From the NCBI GenBank assembly GCA_963682175.1, contig OY821777.1, positions 14,900,001 to 14,964,000 on the forward strand: a stretch of 64,000 bases of DNA, written 5' to 3'. The notes beneath the pieces were generated by a model. That model was given only the letters and a program-made list of their open reading frames with translations. It did no database searches and was not told the origin of the DNA. Numbering within the stretch: the stretch's first letter is position 1; each line of letters starts with the position of its first letter. The translations under genes were made by a program, and so were the position numbers. Below are positions 11,078 to 20,749 of the stretch, piece by piece. This DNA is from Triglochin maritima. Taxonomy: Eukaryota > Streptophyta > Magnoliopsida > Alismatales > Juncaginaceae.

Positions 11078-11646
11078 GCCCTGTAGGACGAATGTAACAC
11101 ATCTTTGAACCTTTGGTCTTGGATCATTAGTAATAAAATTCTGTTCTTTTAATTCTTGTTTTTATTTTATTTTAAATGTCTCTAGGATCCCTTCTTCTTC
11201 CTCCCTCCATGAGTTTCTAACTCTTTCCAAAGGGTGGAGGTGATGGAATTAGGGTTAGAGAAGATGAATGCATGTTATTGTTTTAAGTTCGTGATTAGTA
11301 TATTTTGATTACTTGAGTTTATGTTAAATCATTTATCTTGTAATGCTTCATAACTAACATGATTTATTTCAAGTTTCTCCATTCTCCAATCTGAACCTAA
11401 GTCTAGACCTCCACCCGACGGAATTCTCCATCTTTATTCTTGTTTTTAGTTTTTAATTGTTCTTGCTTCTTGCTTAGATAATTAAATCAAAAATACCAAA
11501 AACCAATTTATTTCTTCCCCCTTCTTCCCCTTCATCGAAAATAACATTAACAACGAAATCTCTCCCTCATTGTGTTCGACCCGTACTTGCCACGTCTTCA
11601 TAGACGCCGTGCACTTGCGGTATAAATTTAATTTTCACCAAGTTTT

Positions 11647-11664
11647 TGGCGCCGTTGCCGGGGA
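11647..11664 (+). promoter_or_regulatory. Primer-binding site, tRNA-Asp type
   Basis: TGGCGCCGTTGCCGGGGA lies six bases after the 5' LTR. It is complementary to the 3' end of plant tRNA-Asp including CCA, and would prime minus-strand cDNA synthesis. This primer is characteristic of Athila-like Ty3/gypsy elements. Confidence 0.92.
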
Positions 11665-12499
11665 GGCGACGCAGATTTTTGTTGTTTTGTGTTTTCGATT
11701 TTTCCTGTTTATCTTGTGCTCGATCTAAGTATTTGGATTTGTGTTTCAGGAGACAACAGAGCGCGCGGCGAAATACGAGCGCATTCTGAGCTTAAAGAGC
11801 GGCGAATCCGCCGCCCCATAAGAAGCATTTGCGGCGAAATCGCCGCACAGGTTGGTCCTCCGGTCTTCAAATTTTGAGGACGTCGTCGGCATCTCTGGGT
11901 GGTCGCATTGAGCTACTGGAATCTCCGAGAGCGGGCGGCGAACCCGACTGAGCATTGCGGAGGTAACTTTTCTTGCCCCTAAGGACTCGGACTCAATTAA
12001 GGAGGAGATTGGTTTGACTTGCTATGACCTGAAGCTAATTGAATTCAATTTGGTGTCTAGAAAGTGTTTTTGTGTCGACGAAAGTCTTCTAAGCGACGTG
12101 GTTGTCTAATTGGCACCGACTCTGTCGGAAGCGCCCCCACTAGCTATACACTAACTGGCCAACTTGGTTTGATTGGTGAGGGAGGTGAATCAAGCAAATC
12201 AATTCGACTCAACCAGTTAGGAGTCGTCTAGATCTAAGTGACACTAGGTCTAGGATTGTTTTGACCGTGCTTGTTCAGGAAATTTCTGACCAACCCTAAT
12301 TTTTATCCTTTAGAGTTAAGTTTCCCTTCTCGTCTGAGTCTTCTTTCCCTTCTCATCCTTACCTTTCTATTGTTTGTTTCCTTAAAAAAAAAAAGAAAAA
12401 AAAATAAATAAAATAAAAGAAAAAAAAATTAAAATTAAAATTCAAAAAAAAAAAGAGTAATTAATTCTTGAAATTAAATTTGGAATTTAAATTTCGAAT
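11665..12499 (+). other. Untranslated leader of the Athila-like element
   Basis: No long reading frame occupies this leader. It holds two further palindromes of the same type as in the LTR: GCGGCGAATCCGCCGC at 11799-11814 and GCGGCGAAATCGCCGC at 11831-11846. An A-rich, low-complexity stretch lies at about 12386-12455. Confidence 0.8.
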
Positions 12500-15061
12500 T
12501 TGAATTCAAAAATTGATTCAACCCGGTGCACTCAGATTTGGATTCGGGACTTGAGTAATCGACTCTCACGAGTTCATCTAGATTCCAGTCTGGAACTTAA
12601 CCCCAATCCACCTGTTGCACCACCTCACCCAGATCCAATGGGTGAGAACGTAGTGGACCCGCCTGTTGCGCAACCTATAACTTTGAGGGATCGGTGCTAC
12701 CCAACGATGGCTGCTCAGCCATCGTGCATCGTCATGCCCACCATACCGGGTCGCGACTTCGAACTTAAGGCACAATACATGAGTATGCTGCCTAAGTTCA
12801 CCTCTAGGGAAGACCCATATCTCTTCCTTAGAGAATTTGAAGAAATCTGCTCTCTTATGCAATACCAGCATATCCCTGAAGAGGCAGTGCGTCTGAAATT
12901 CGTGCCTCTAGCACTGAAGGACGACGCTAAGAAATGGCTATATAGTCTAGCCGAAAGATCTATTAGAAGTTGGGCCGAATTTGTTCAAGTTTTCCTAAAA
13001 AAATATTTCCCCAACCACAAGACTATGAAGATTAGGAATGAAATTGTTGCATTCGTTCAGTCTGAGAGCGAGCCGTTCTATTCCTATCTTGAGAGATTTA
13101 AGAGTGTCTTGACCCAATGCCCTCATCACGGAATTCCGAAGTGGCAATTATGCCAAATTATTTATGAGGGATTGACACCCACATCTAGGGTTATGCTAGA
13201 ATCTGTGAGCCAAGGGAATTTTATGTCCAAAAATGAAAATGATGCCTGGACTTTTCTTGAGGATTTAGCTGAAAATAGTATGCAATGGGACAATGCTAGA
13301 ACACCCATCAACCCGAGTATTGGATCTAGAATAGCGAGTCAACCCCGACCAGGTGTCTTAGCTATAGACTCCAACATAGCGGCCGAGGCAAAACTAGCCA
13401 CCCTTATGCGTAGAATGGAAAGTTTAGAGCTGCAAAACCAAACCCGACAAGCATCCCCTACCCCTTGCTCTAGATGTGGTCAGACTGGTCATTTAATGGA
13501 GGACTGTGTGAACCTGGAACATGTTAATGCCACATTTAACAATTCTAGAAATGATCCTTACGCATCAACCTATAACCCAGGTTGGCGTAATCATCCCAAT
13601 TTTTCGTGGACCCAACAAGGACAACCTCCTAGACAACAACCAACCCCATATAACCAAAATAATACATCATCTGGGGGTAATAATGGAAATCATGAGGTTA
13701 GGTTGACAAAATTAGAAAATTTAATGACAACTTTTATACAAACAACCAACCAATCATTCCAAAGGCTAGAGACACAGGTCAGCCAATTAGCACAGATAAT
13801 AGGTGAAAGAGAAAAGGGCCAATTTCCAAGTCAACCTGAGGTAAACCCCAGAACTAATAATCAATATCAATCTTATCAACCACCTTCAGGAACTAACAAC
13901 CCGAGACCGGTTCAAATGGTTAATGAGGAAGGACCGTTCCAACAAATCAATGCTGTAGTATCATTACGGTCCGGAAGACAAATTGACAATAATGTGGTAA
14001 ACCCTAGAATGACTAATCAATCTAGCCATCAAGCACCCACATATGACTTGACCATTGAACCCGACGTCCAAATTGAAAAGCCCAATCCACCCACCCAACC
14101 TGAACCTGTGGCTCAACCTGAACCTGAGCGAGTCTATGTGCCTAAAGCCCCATTTCCCAATAGACTCAAAAAGAACTCTAGTGCACAAATAGAGAAAATC
14201 CTGGAAGTATTTAAGCAAGTTAAGGTGAACATTCCACTCTTAGACATGATTCAACAAATACCTGCTTATGCTAAATTCTTAAAAGATTTGTGCACTAAGA
14301 AGAGAAAAACGAATGTACCAAAGAAGGCATTTTTAACTGCAAACATATGCTCAATTCTTTCCAACACATCTCCTATAAAATATAAGGACCCGGGGTGTCC
14401 CACAATCTCATGTTCAATAGGAGATACGTTTATCAATAAAGCCCTTCTAGACCTTGGTGCAAGCGTTAACTTGCTCCCATTTTCTGTCTACGAGCAACTC
14501 AACCTTGGTCCACTGAAACCCTCTAGGACAACCCTCCAATTCGCTGATTGTTCTATTAAGAAACCGAGAGGTATAGTAGAGGACGTTTTGATTAAGGTTG
14601 GTGACTTCATTTATCCAGTGGATTTTGTCGTACTTGATACTGAACCTGTTGTAAATCCTAATCGACAAATCCCTGTAATTCTAGGTAGACCCTTTTTAGC
14701 CACTTCGGAAGCATTAATAAACTGTCGAAATGGGCTCATGCAATTATCTTTCGGGAACTTAAAAGCAGAATTTAATATCTTCCATATTGATAATGAGCCA
14801 GAAATAATATGCAACCCAAGTGATGTTGTGATGAGAGCACGTATTTATCAGAATTCTGAATCAAATAAATCATCACATAAGCAAAAAGGAAGTAAGAAAA
14901 AAGGGAGTGATTCATTTACTCAACCACCATCACTCGAGCAAATAAGCGAACCAATTCAAGTGAGAAGAGTGGAATCTTTTCCTCAAGTCAACATGGGGAA
15001 CAATTCAACTGGATACATGCACCAACATGGTGTCATTCAATCCAGTTCTGATTATGGTTGA
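12500..15061 (+). CDS. gag-pr: Gag-protease polyprotein of the Athila-like retrotransposon
   Basis: An intact frame of 853 codons forms the virus-like-particle shell and the maturation protease. The first ATG is at 12500, but an initiator at 12638 (MGENVVDPP) may be the real one. The capsid-type Gag domain covers about residues 90-260, with motifs PKFTSREDPYLFLREFEE and AKKWLYSL. A CCHC zinc knuckle, CSRCGQTGHLMEDC, begins near residue 323. A proline/glutamine-rich linker follows. The aspartic protease is at about residues 630-760 with active site ALLDLGASVNLLP (catalytic Asp about 651) and a later ILGRPFL flap-region motif. DLGAS in place of DTGAS/DSGAS is usual in this clade. The frame ends before any reverse transcriptase. 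The intact frame and young LTRs suggest it can still be expressed. Confidence 0.95.
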   Translation: MNSKIDSTRCTQIWIRDLSNRLSRVHLDSSLELNPNPPVAPPHPDPMGENVVDPPVAQPITLRDRCYPTMAAQPSCIVMPTIPGRDFELKAQYMSMLPKFTSREDPYLFLREFEEICSLMQYQHIPEEAVRLKFVPLALKDDAKKWLYSLAERSIRSWAEFVQVFLKKYFPNHKTMKIRNEIVAFVQSESEPFYSYLERFKSVLTQCPHHGIPKWQLCQIIYEGLTPTSRVMLESVSQGNFMSKNENDAWTFLEDLAENSMQWDNARTPINPSIGSRIASQPRPGVLAIDSNIAAEAKLATLMRRMESLELQNQTRQASPTPCSRCGQTGHLMEDCVNLEHVNATFNNSRNDPYASTYNPGWRNHPNFSWTQQGQPPRQQPTPYNQNNTSSGGNNGNHEVRLTKLENLMTTFIQTTNQSFQRLETQVSQLAQIIGEREKGQFPSQPEVNPRTNNQYQSYQPPSGTNNPRPVQMVNEEGPFQQINAVVSLRSGRQIDNNVVNPRMTNQSSHQAPTYDLTIEPDVQIEKPNPPTQPEPVAQPEPERVYVPKAPFPNRLKKNSSAQIEKILEVFKQVKVNIPLLDMIQQIPAYAKFLKDLCTKKRKTNVPKKAFLTANICSILSNTSPIKYKDPGCPTISCSIGDTFINKALLDLGASVNLLPFSVYEQLNLGPLKPSRTTLQFADCSIKKPRGIVEDVLIKVGDFIYPVDFVVLDTEPVVNPNRQIPVILGRPFLATSEALINCRNGLMQLSFGNLKAEFNIFHIDNEPEIICNPSDVVMRARIYQNSESNKSSHKQKGSKKKGSDSFTQPPSLEQISEPIQVRRVESFPQVNMGNNSTGYMHQHGVIQSSSDYG

Positions 15062-16184
15062 CTTTGAGCAAACTCAACCCCTCTACCGCAAGCCGACTCA
15101 GGTAATAAGTGCATTTATTTTATCTATGCATTCATTGAGGATAATGCATGATTTAGGTGTGGGGGGGTGTTTATGTATATATTTATTTATAGATCTGTCT
15201 TTTATTTCTAAAAAAAAAAAAAACAAAAAAAAAACATCAATGTTTCATGACATAGCTTAAGATTGAACTGCTAAAACCCGTGTACAAATTGCATTGAGTT
15301 TTTGTTCCTTATTATATAGTTCTGCTTGTAGAAATTGTGACATAAATCTAAGTTCCAAAGAAATAACCCACTGCCCTTTAAGATATGTATGCACTTAAAT
15401 TGGATGAATCAAATCTTTGAAGTGGTTGATAAAAAGCAGAGGTTGAGGAAAATATACCGGGAAGTGTGGACTTCTAATAGCAATTAAGCCTTGAGGAAAA
15501 TAAAAATAAAAATAAAGGAATAAAGTGAAGAAAACACATTTTGCAAAATGATTACAAAAGCCCAAGCCTTTGAGTCACTGGTCCGTAGGGGTATCTTGAA
15601 ACCCGGTAACTTGAGTCTACCAGCTCGGGATTATCGACCAAACTCGCTACACGAATGCAAAAGGGTAAAAGTGTCAAAAAGCAAATGTGTTGAATCACGG
15701 AAGAAAAGAAAAGAAAAAAAATAATAATAATAATACTCAAGGCCCAAAGCTAAAAGAATGATTCATGCCATGGTTGATCCGAATGATACTTCACCACCAG
15801 AGGAGGCGTGCAAAATAATTCAAGTGATAAACATGTGTAGAAAGGTTAGTGGTGTGAATGTTGGAGGAACAAAGACCAAGTCATATTTTTAATGAGTTAG
15901 AATTGTATAATGAGCATGCAAGAATTCTCAGTAAGATGTATAAGGTCGAGGTAGGGATATTGAGAACTATTAATGGAATGTTGAATTAAGACTTTGTGGG
16001 TGTGTCAGCTGAAAACCCTCACGAGACAAAACTCGTCCTCTAAGGCAACTTGGAGGTTTAAAGGCTTGTTGCACATGCTAAGTGCAACCGTGATTCCTAC
16101 GAAAGTGAGTTAGGATTTCCCTGCTTTCATTTTTCTTATATTCTGCTTTGCTAGGGACTAGCAAAATCTAGGTGTGGGGGTATT
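15062..16184 (+). other. Non-coding 3' internal region with two polypurine tracts
   Basis: Where pol would follow, there are 1.1 kb without a reading frame. AGGTGTGGGGGGG at 15155-15167 resembles a polypurine tract, and a second similar tract, GGTGTGGGGG at 16171-16180, sits just before the 3' LTR. A-rich low-complexity runs occur at about 15211-15235 and 15704-15735. No reverse transcriptase, RNase H, integrase or envelope-like motif was found in any frame. Confidence 0.85.
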
Positions 16185-17361
16185 TGATGCATTGCATACA
16201 TTGCATCATATGTCTTTCATTTAGATTACTCTTATATCAATAAATGCTACAAAGGTATGTGTTTAGTCGTATTTACAGAATACAGGGACTTGGATGCAAA
16301 TTACCCACATTCCGAGCATAAACGTGTGCAAAAGATTCATTTCTATCATAAAGACCGAATTCAAGTTTATCGGGTTTCAATTGGAAATGCATCCAAGCAT
16401 AAAAGCATTCAAGGAGCTAATTACAAAAAGGTCAAGGGCTTAATTGCAAAATGCCAAGGACCTGATTGCAAAAGAAAAGGATAAAGTTATTTTGTTGGAA
16501 AAGTCAAAAGAAAAGTCAAAAATAAATCCCCAACAATGGAAGGAATTAATCCGGAGTTCAAGACAATGGAAAGAATCATCCAGACGTGCAAATAAAGATC
16601 AAATCATACCATAAACGCACCACAAAAATCCGGACGCGATCTGACTATATTGTGCGGCGAATTAGCCGCACAATACATGTACCAGGCGGCGATTTCGCCG
16701 CCCCACCTTCTCTTCTCGCGTTAAAACTTCGTCCAGTGTCGGGTCGACGCGTGTACTATCCTTTTATGTATTGGTATCCCCTGTATCGGCTATAAATAGC
16801 CCTGTAGGACGAATGTAACACATCTTTGAACCTTTGGTCTTGGATCATTAGTAATAAAATTCTGTTCTTTTAATTCTTGTTTTTATTTTATTTTAAATGT
16901 CTCTAGGATCCCTTCTTCTTCCTCCCTCCATGAGTTTCTAACTCTTTCCAAAGGGTGGAGGTGATGGAATTAGGGTTAGAGAAGATGAATGCATGTTATT
17001 GTTTTAAGTTCGTGATTAGTATATTTTGATTACTTGAGTTTATGTTAAATCATTTATCTTGTAATGCTTCATAACTAACATGATTTATTTCAAGTTTCTC
17101 CATTCTCCAATCTGAACCTAAGTCTAGACCTCCACCCGACGGAATTCTCCATCTTTATTCTTGTTTTTAGTTTTTAATTGTTCTTGCTTCTTGCTTAGAT
17201 AATTAAATCAAAAATACCAAAAACCAATTTATTTCTTCCCCCTTCTTCCCCTTCATCGAAAATAACATTAACAACGAAATCTCTCCCTCCTTGTGTTCGA
17301 CCCGTACTTGCCACGTCTTCATAGACGCCGTGCACTTGCGGTATAAATTTAATTTTCACCA
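16185..17361 (+). repeat. 3' LTR of the Athila-like element
   Basis: This LTR is 1177 bp, the same length as the 5' LTR. I see three base differences in a line-by-line comparison. The TATA box is at 16791-16798. It is followed by the target duplication GCAGG at 17362-17366. Confidence 0.96.
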
Positions 17362-18318
17362 GCAGGCCTGAGGGATCTCAGATTCCAGTGTTTGATGTTT
17401 GTGCGGGCACGCAACTGGCGTTGGGTGAGGTGACTACCGGCCTTCGGGCTACGGAGGTCGCTGCCCTGCTTTTATAGCGGCGCGGTTAGTGTTTGCGGCT
17501 CGTGGAGCCTGATGACCTGGCAGACTTCGGTCTGGACCCGTCCGATGTTGTGCCGGACGTTGTGATGGACCACCGATGTTGTACCGGTGATGCCGCCGAG
17601 GTTGTGCCGACGATGATGATTGTTGGGCCGAGGTTGTTCCGGCTATGTTGATTCCTCGACTGGGCACCTATCGAGATGTTGTTGTTATACCTTCCGGGCG
17701 ACGGCCCGTTGGTCCCAGTGGCTCCGACCACAGAGATTTGCAGATCTGTATTCTATCGGCGCGCAGGCGTGACAGAGGCTCCCTGCCGAACCCTTGAGTA
17801 GTGTAGCCGCGTGTGGGGGTGCGATGTCGCGTGTTGTAAGACTGCATATGCCTACAGTAGGTCTCCTCGGGAGACCCGATGTTGATTGTCGGACTGATGG
17901 CCCGTTTTACCCTTCGGGTAACTGTTTTCCTTTCTGTCGATTTCATGACATGCTACTAGTATGATAAGTTCATTTGTGTAATGCATGCATATAGGTGAGT
18001 TGACATACGAGGTTTCCTTCTGGAAACTCAGGCATTGTTGTTATATATTTTCAGGACCGCAGTAGGTCCAGTTGGGTGGTGATCGGCGGGCACGCGCATT
18101 TTGGAGTTGGATCCTCTTCTCGGACCGCTGAGGTCGACATGATTACGTTTTATCTTCTGTTGTCGTTTTGTTGTAATCATGTATCATTTTGACAAACTCT
18201 GATGTAATTTTGGTGCACCGCTATTTGTTTTATGAGAAGTAACAGTCCCGTCTTTGATTATTGAGTTCCTGTGTCTTGATTATAAATTTTTAAATTTCCG
18301 CTGTTTCAGGATGTTACA
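17362..18318 (+). mobile_element. Solo LTR C of the chromovirus family, 3' part
   Basis: This continues the LTR split at 10463, after the duplicated GCAGG (17362-17366). It ends GGATGTTACA at 18318 and is followed by TTATC, matching the left flank at 9234-9238. It contains the conserved stem-loop at 18012-18027. The sequence CAGGCCTGAGGGATC right after the insertion matches CAGACCTGAGGGATC near 51501 in the 3' LTR of the 47782-52460 element, which confirms the join. Confidence 0.93.
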
Positions 18319-19084
18319 TTATCTACCTTCTTGGATCATAAGTTGCATAGTTTTGTTCTGCATTATTGCTGTTGTATATGCCATGTTATAACAAGAGATG
18401 TGACAATGACTGAAACTCTGAAAGGGATTTTGTGGGATCCTAATCCTAATTGAAATTTTAATGATGTTTAGGTGGTGATTAGGAGGAGTTGCATTTGGAC
18501 GGCTGGGATTGAAGGTTGATGGATGAAGGGTTGAGATGGAGTGTTGATAGATGAGAGGTTGAGATGGATTGGATTTGGATGGATGGTGAGGATTGAGGTA
18601 GGAGGAGATATTTAATGTGGTTTCCCTCTCTCTCACACTCTACTCTCTCTCACATTTCTCTCACTCTCTCTCTCGCAGTGGTGCTCCGGCGTGGTGGTGG
18701 TGATCTCCGGAGAGTTTTGGGTGATCGAAGTCGTTTGGTGGTCGGAGTTGAGTTCGTGGTTTCGCCCACTCGTTCCTTTCCTTTGTTTCTCTCTCTCTCA
18801 ACCTTACTCGTGTTCTGTGGTCGTGGTGGTTGGAAGTTGACGGAGGTGTTGGAGTGCTCGAGTTGTCGAGGAGTGGCGATCGTCGTTCAGTGAGAGGTTC
18901 GTAGACGGATCGTGTTTCGAGGAGAAGTGTCGTGGAAGCGTCGTCGAAGTTCTTCGAAGGTTTCTTCAAACTTTCACGGTATGTCAAACTTGTAGTCGTA
19001 GCTCACTTTAGTAGTTTGGGTATTTGAAAATCGACGGTAGGCCTTCCGGCTCGTCGCAAGTAAACATGCAGCAGATTTCACTGT

Positions 19085-19770
19085 CTGATCGGTCGACCGG
19101 TTGGTGCAAACGGTCGACCGTTCTTAATAAGAATTCGGGTTCTGCCTCACATCGGTCGAACGATGCCCTTGGGGCGGTCGACCGGTGTGCATTGGAGTCA
19201 AGCCTGGTGGGTTTCGGTCGAACGGGGCCCCTTTGCCGTTCGACTGTGTGCACTGTCGTAGGTCGGTTGGGGCGTTGACCATCTAAACGATCGACCGCCT
19301 GTGTGACCTTGTCCGACCGATGACTTAAGTTGGATTGGTAGTCGGTTCGACCGAAGGCGGTTCGGTCGACCGGACTTGATGTGGAGCGTGGGGGAATTCT
19401 CTGGTGGAATTCGGTCGACCGAGAGTGCTCGGGGGTTCGACCGGATTCGTTGGTTGAGTTGGGGAAATTCCCTGTTGGAATTCGGTCGACCGAGAGTGCT
19501 CGGGGGTTCGACAAGATTCGTTGTGGTACGTGAGGGATTTGTTTCCCTAGTAACTTTCGGTCGAATGGGGCCCTTTTATCGTTCGACCGATTGGTCGTTT
19601 TGTTCGTTGAACCTAGGAGGCGACTTCTAAACGGTCGATCAGGCCCTGACTTTGGTTCGACCGAACGAGTGTTGTTTGTGGGGATTGGTCGACCAATGGA
19701 GTGTCGGTCGAGGCAATTGCCCTGTATTTGTGAGATTCGGTCGACCGGGACTTTTGGTTCGGTCGACCGT
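19085..19770. repeat. CGGTCGACCG palindrome array (LTR D)
   Basis: About twenty exact or near copies of CGGTCGACCG occur here, including those near 19090, 19111, 19177, 19369, 19415, 19483, 19739 and 19760. This is the longest array in the window. Two 60-70-bp units around 19393-19450 and 19463-19515 are near-identical tandem copies, so the array has also grown by local duplication. Confidence 0.88.
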
Positions 19771-19880
19771 TTGTGTCCAGTTTTGCACATTGGAGGTGCG
19801 GTTGTTGTGGTCGTCCGTGTGGGACGAGTTGTGTTGCCGATGTTATTCCGGCGAGTGTGCGTGTGGGCACAAGTGTTGCG

Positions 19881-20370
19881 GTGGTTGGGTGAAAAAGCCC
19901 TGGAGCCCCGTAACGGTGCGAGAGCTTGGGTTGGGTGAAAGAGCCTTGGAGTCCAACTTAGAAAATGTGATGTTGCGGTGGTTGGGTGAAAATGTCCTGG
20001 ATCCCCGTAACTATGTGAGAGTTGTGGTTGGGTGAAAGGTCCCTGGAGCCCAGCTAGTCTGTGCGGGGTTGGGTGAAAAAGCCCTGGAGCTCCGTAGTGT
20101 GTTCAGGTTGGGTGAAAGAGCCCTGGAGCCTGAGCATGGACCGCGTGTTAAGGGTTGACTGAAAAAGGCATGGAGCCATTGGACGTTTGAGTTGGCTGAA
20201 AAAGGTCTGGAGCCCTTGGTCGTGTCGTGGTAGCTTGAGTTGGGTGAAAGAGCCATGGAGCCCAGCTTGGCGACGAGTGTGTGTTGCGGTGGTTGGGTGA
20301 AAAAACCCTGGAGCCCCGTGACTGTGGTGTGTGTTGTGGTTGTGTGAAAGAGCCCTGGAGTCCAGCCTAG
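19881..20370 (+). repeat. Minisatellite with GGTTGGGTGAAA core, about 11 units
   Basis: Eleven units begin at about 19883, 19929, 19981, 20026, 20067, 20106, 20153, 20191, 20238, 20290 and 20337. Each has a core close to GGTTGGGTGAAA, then AGCCCTGGAGCC, followed by a variable 15-30-nt spacer. The period is 38-52 bp. Cores with AAAAAGCCC and AAAGAGCC partly alternate, suggesting a two-unit higher-order repeat. Confidence 0.88.
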
Positions 20371-20749
20371 TTGTGATGCTTTTCTTATTTGTAGAATTGC
20401 GTGCTATGGTGTTTTCCAGTTCATGCATTGTAGAGTTTAGCATACGGGATTTCCTTCTGGAAACTCAGGCATTATTGCATGTTTTCTTTTCAGGCCGTGG
20501 TCGGCATTAAGGGGTGGTGACCGAGGAGAGGAGCGCCGCTACCGGATCCAGCTTTCTCTCATTTGAGGTCGGGTGATTACTATATTTGTTGTATAGTCTT
20601 TTGATGTAATCACACTTTTGAAATACTCTGATGTACATATATATTATGTATGTTGGTGCACCTGTTTTCTTTAGTTGGATAATATCCTCTGTTGATTGTG
20701 TGTTATTAAAATTTTAATTTTTTCCGCTGTTTGAAGATGTTACATATTT

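Larger units (their letters stand above)
10464..11640 (+). repeat. 5' LTR of the Athila-like element
   Basis: This LTR is 1177 bp, TG...CA. It contains a TATA box (11070-11077), two perfect GC-rich palindromes (10927-10954 and 10964-10981), and a 3' end with the phrase CGTGCACTTGCGG. That phrase is also present in the older LTR at 24443-25978. Confidence 0.96.
10464..17361 (+). mobile_element. Athila-like Ty3/gypsy retrotransposon, Gag-protease only, nested in solo LTR C
   Basis: This 6898-bp element is bounded by 1177-bp LTRs (10464-11640 and 16185-17361) that begin TGATGCATTGC and end TTTTCACCA. Its perfect 5-bp target duplication is GCAGG (10459-10463 and 17362-17366), which splits an older chromovirus LTR. 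The PBS matches tRNA-Asp, as in Athila/Calypso elements. The internal region encodes Gag and an aspartic protease but lacks reverse transcriptase, RNase H and integrase. By eye the LTRs differ at three positions only (two adjacent bases near 10575 and one near 11569), so insertion was recent. It must have been mobilised by enzymes from another element. Confidence 0.95.
18431..20744 (+). mobile_element. Solo LTR D of the chromovirus family
   Basis: This 2314-bp LTR starts TGTGGGATCC and ends GAAGATGTTACA. It is flanked by GATTT (18426-18430) and TATTT (20745-20749), a target duplication with one mismatch. It lies only 112 bp beyond LTR C. It contains CT-rich leader-like sequence (18625-18675), a palindrome array (19085-19770), a minisatellite not seen in the other copies (19881-20370), and the stem-loop at 20449-20464. 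Its start resembles LTR A more than LTRs B, C and E, which suggests two subfamilies. Confidence 0.85.

Noticed and set aside
19008..19790. A 260-codon open frame on the minus strand, with overlapping plus-strand frames, in solo LTR D
   Set aside because: The peptide is an Arg/Ser/Asp-rich translation of the CGGTCGACCG array (repeated RSTE, VDR, GRP). Both strands are open because the motif is palindromic and lacks stops. It matches no protein family.
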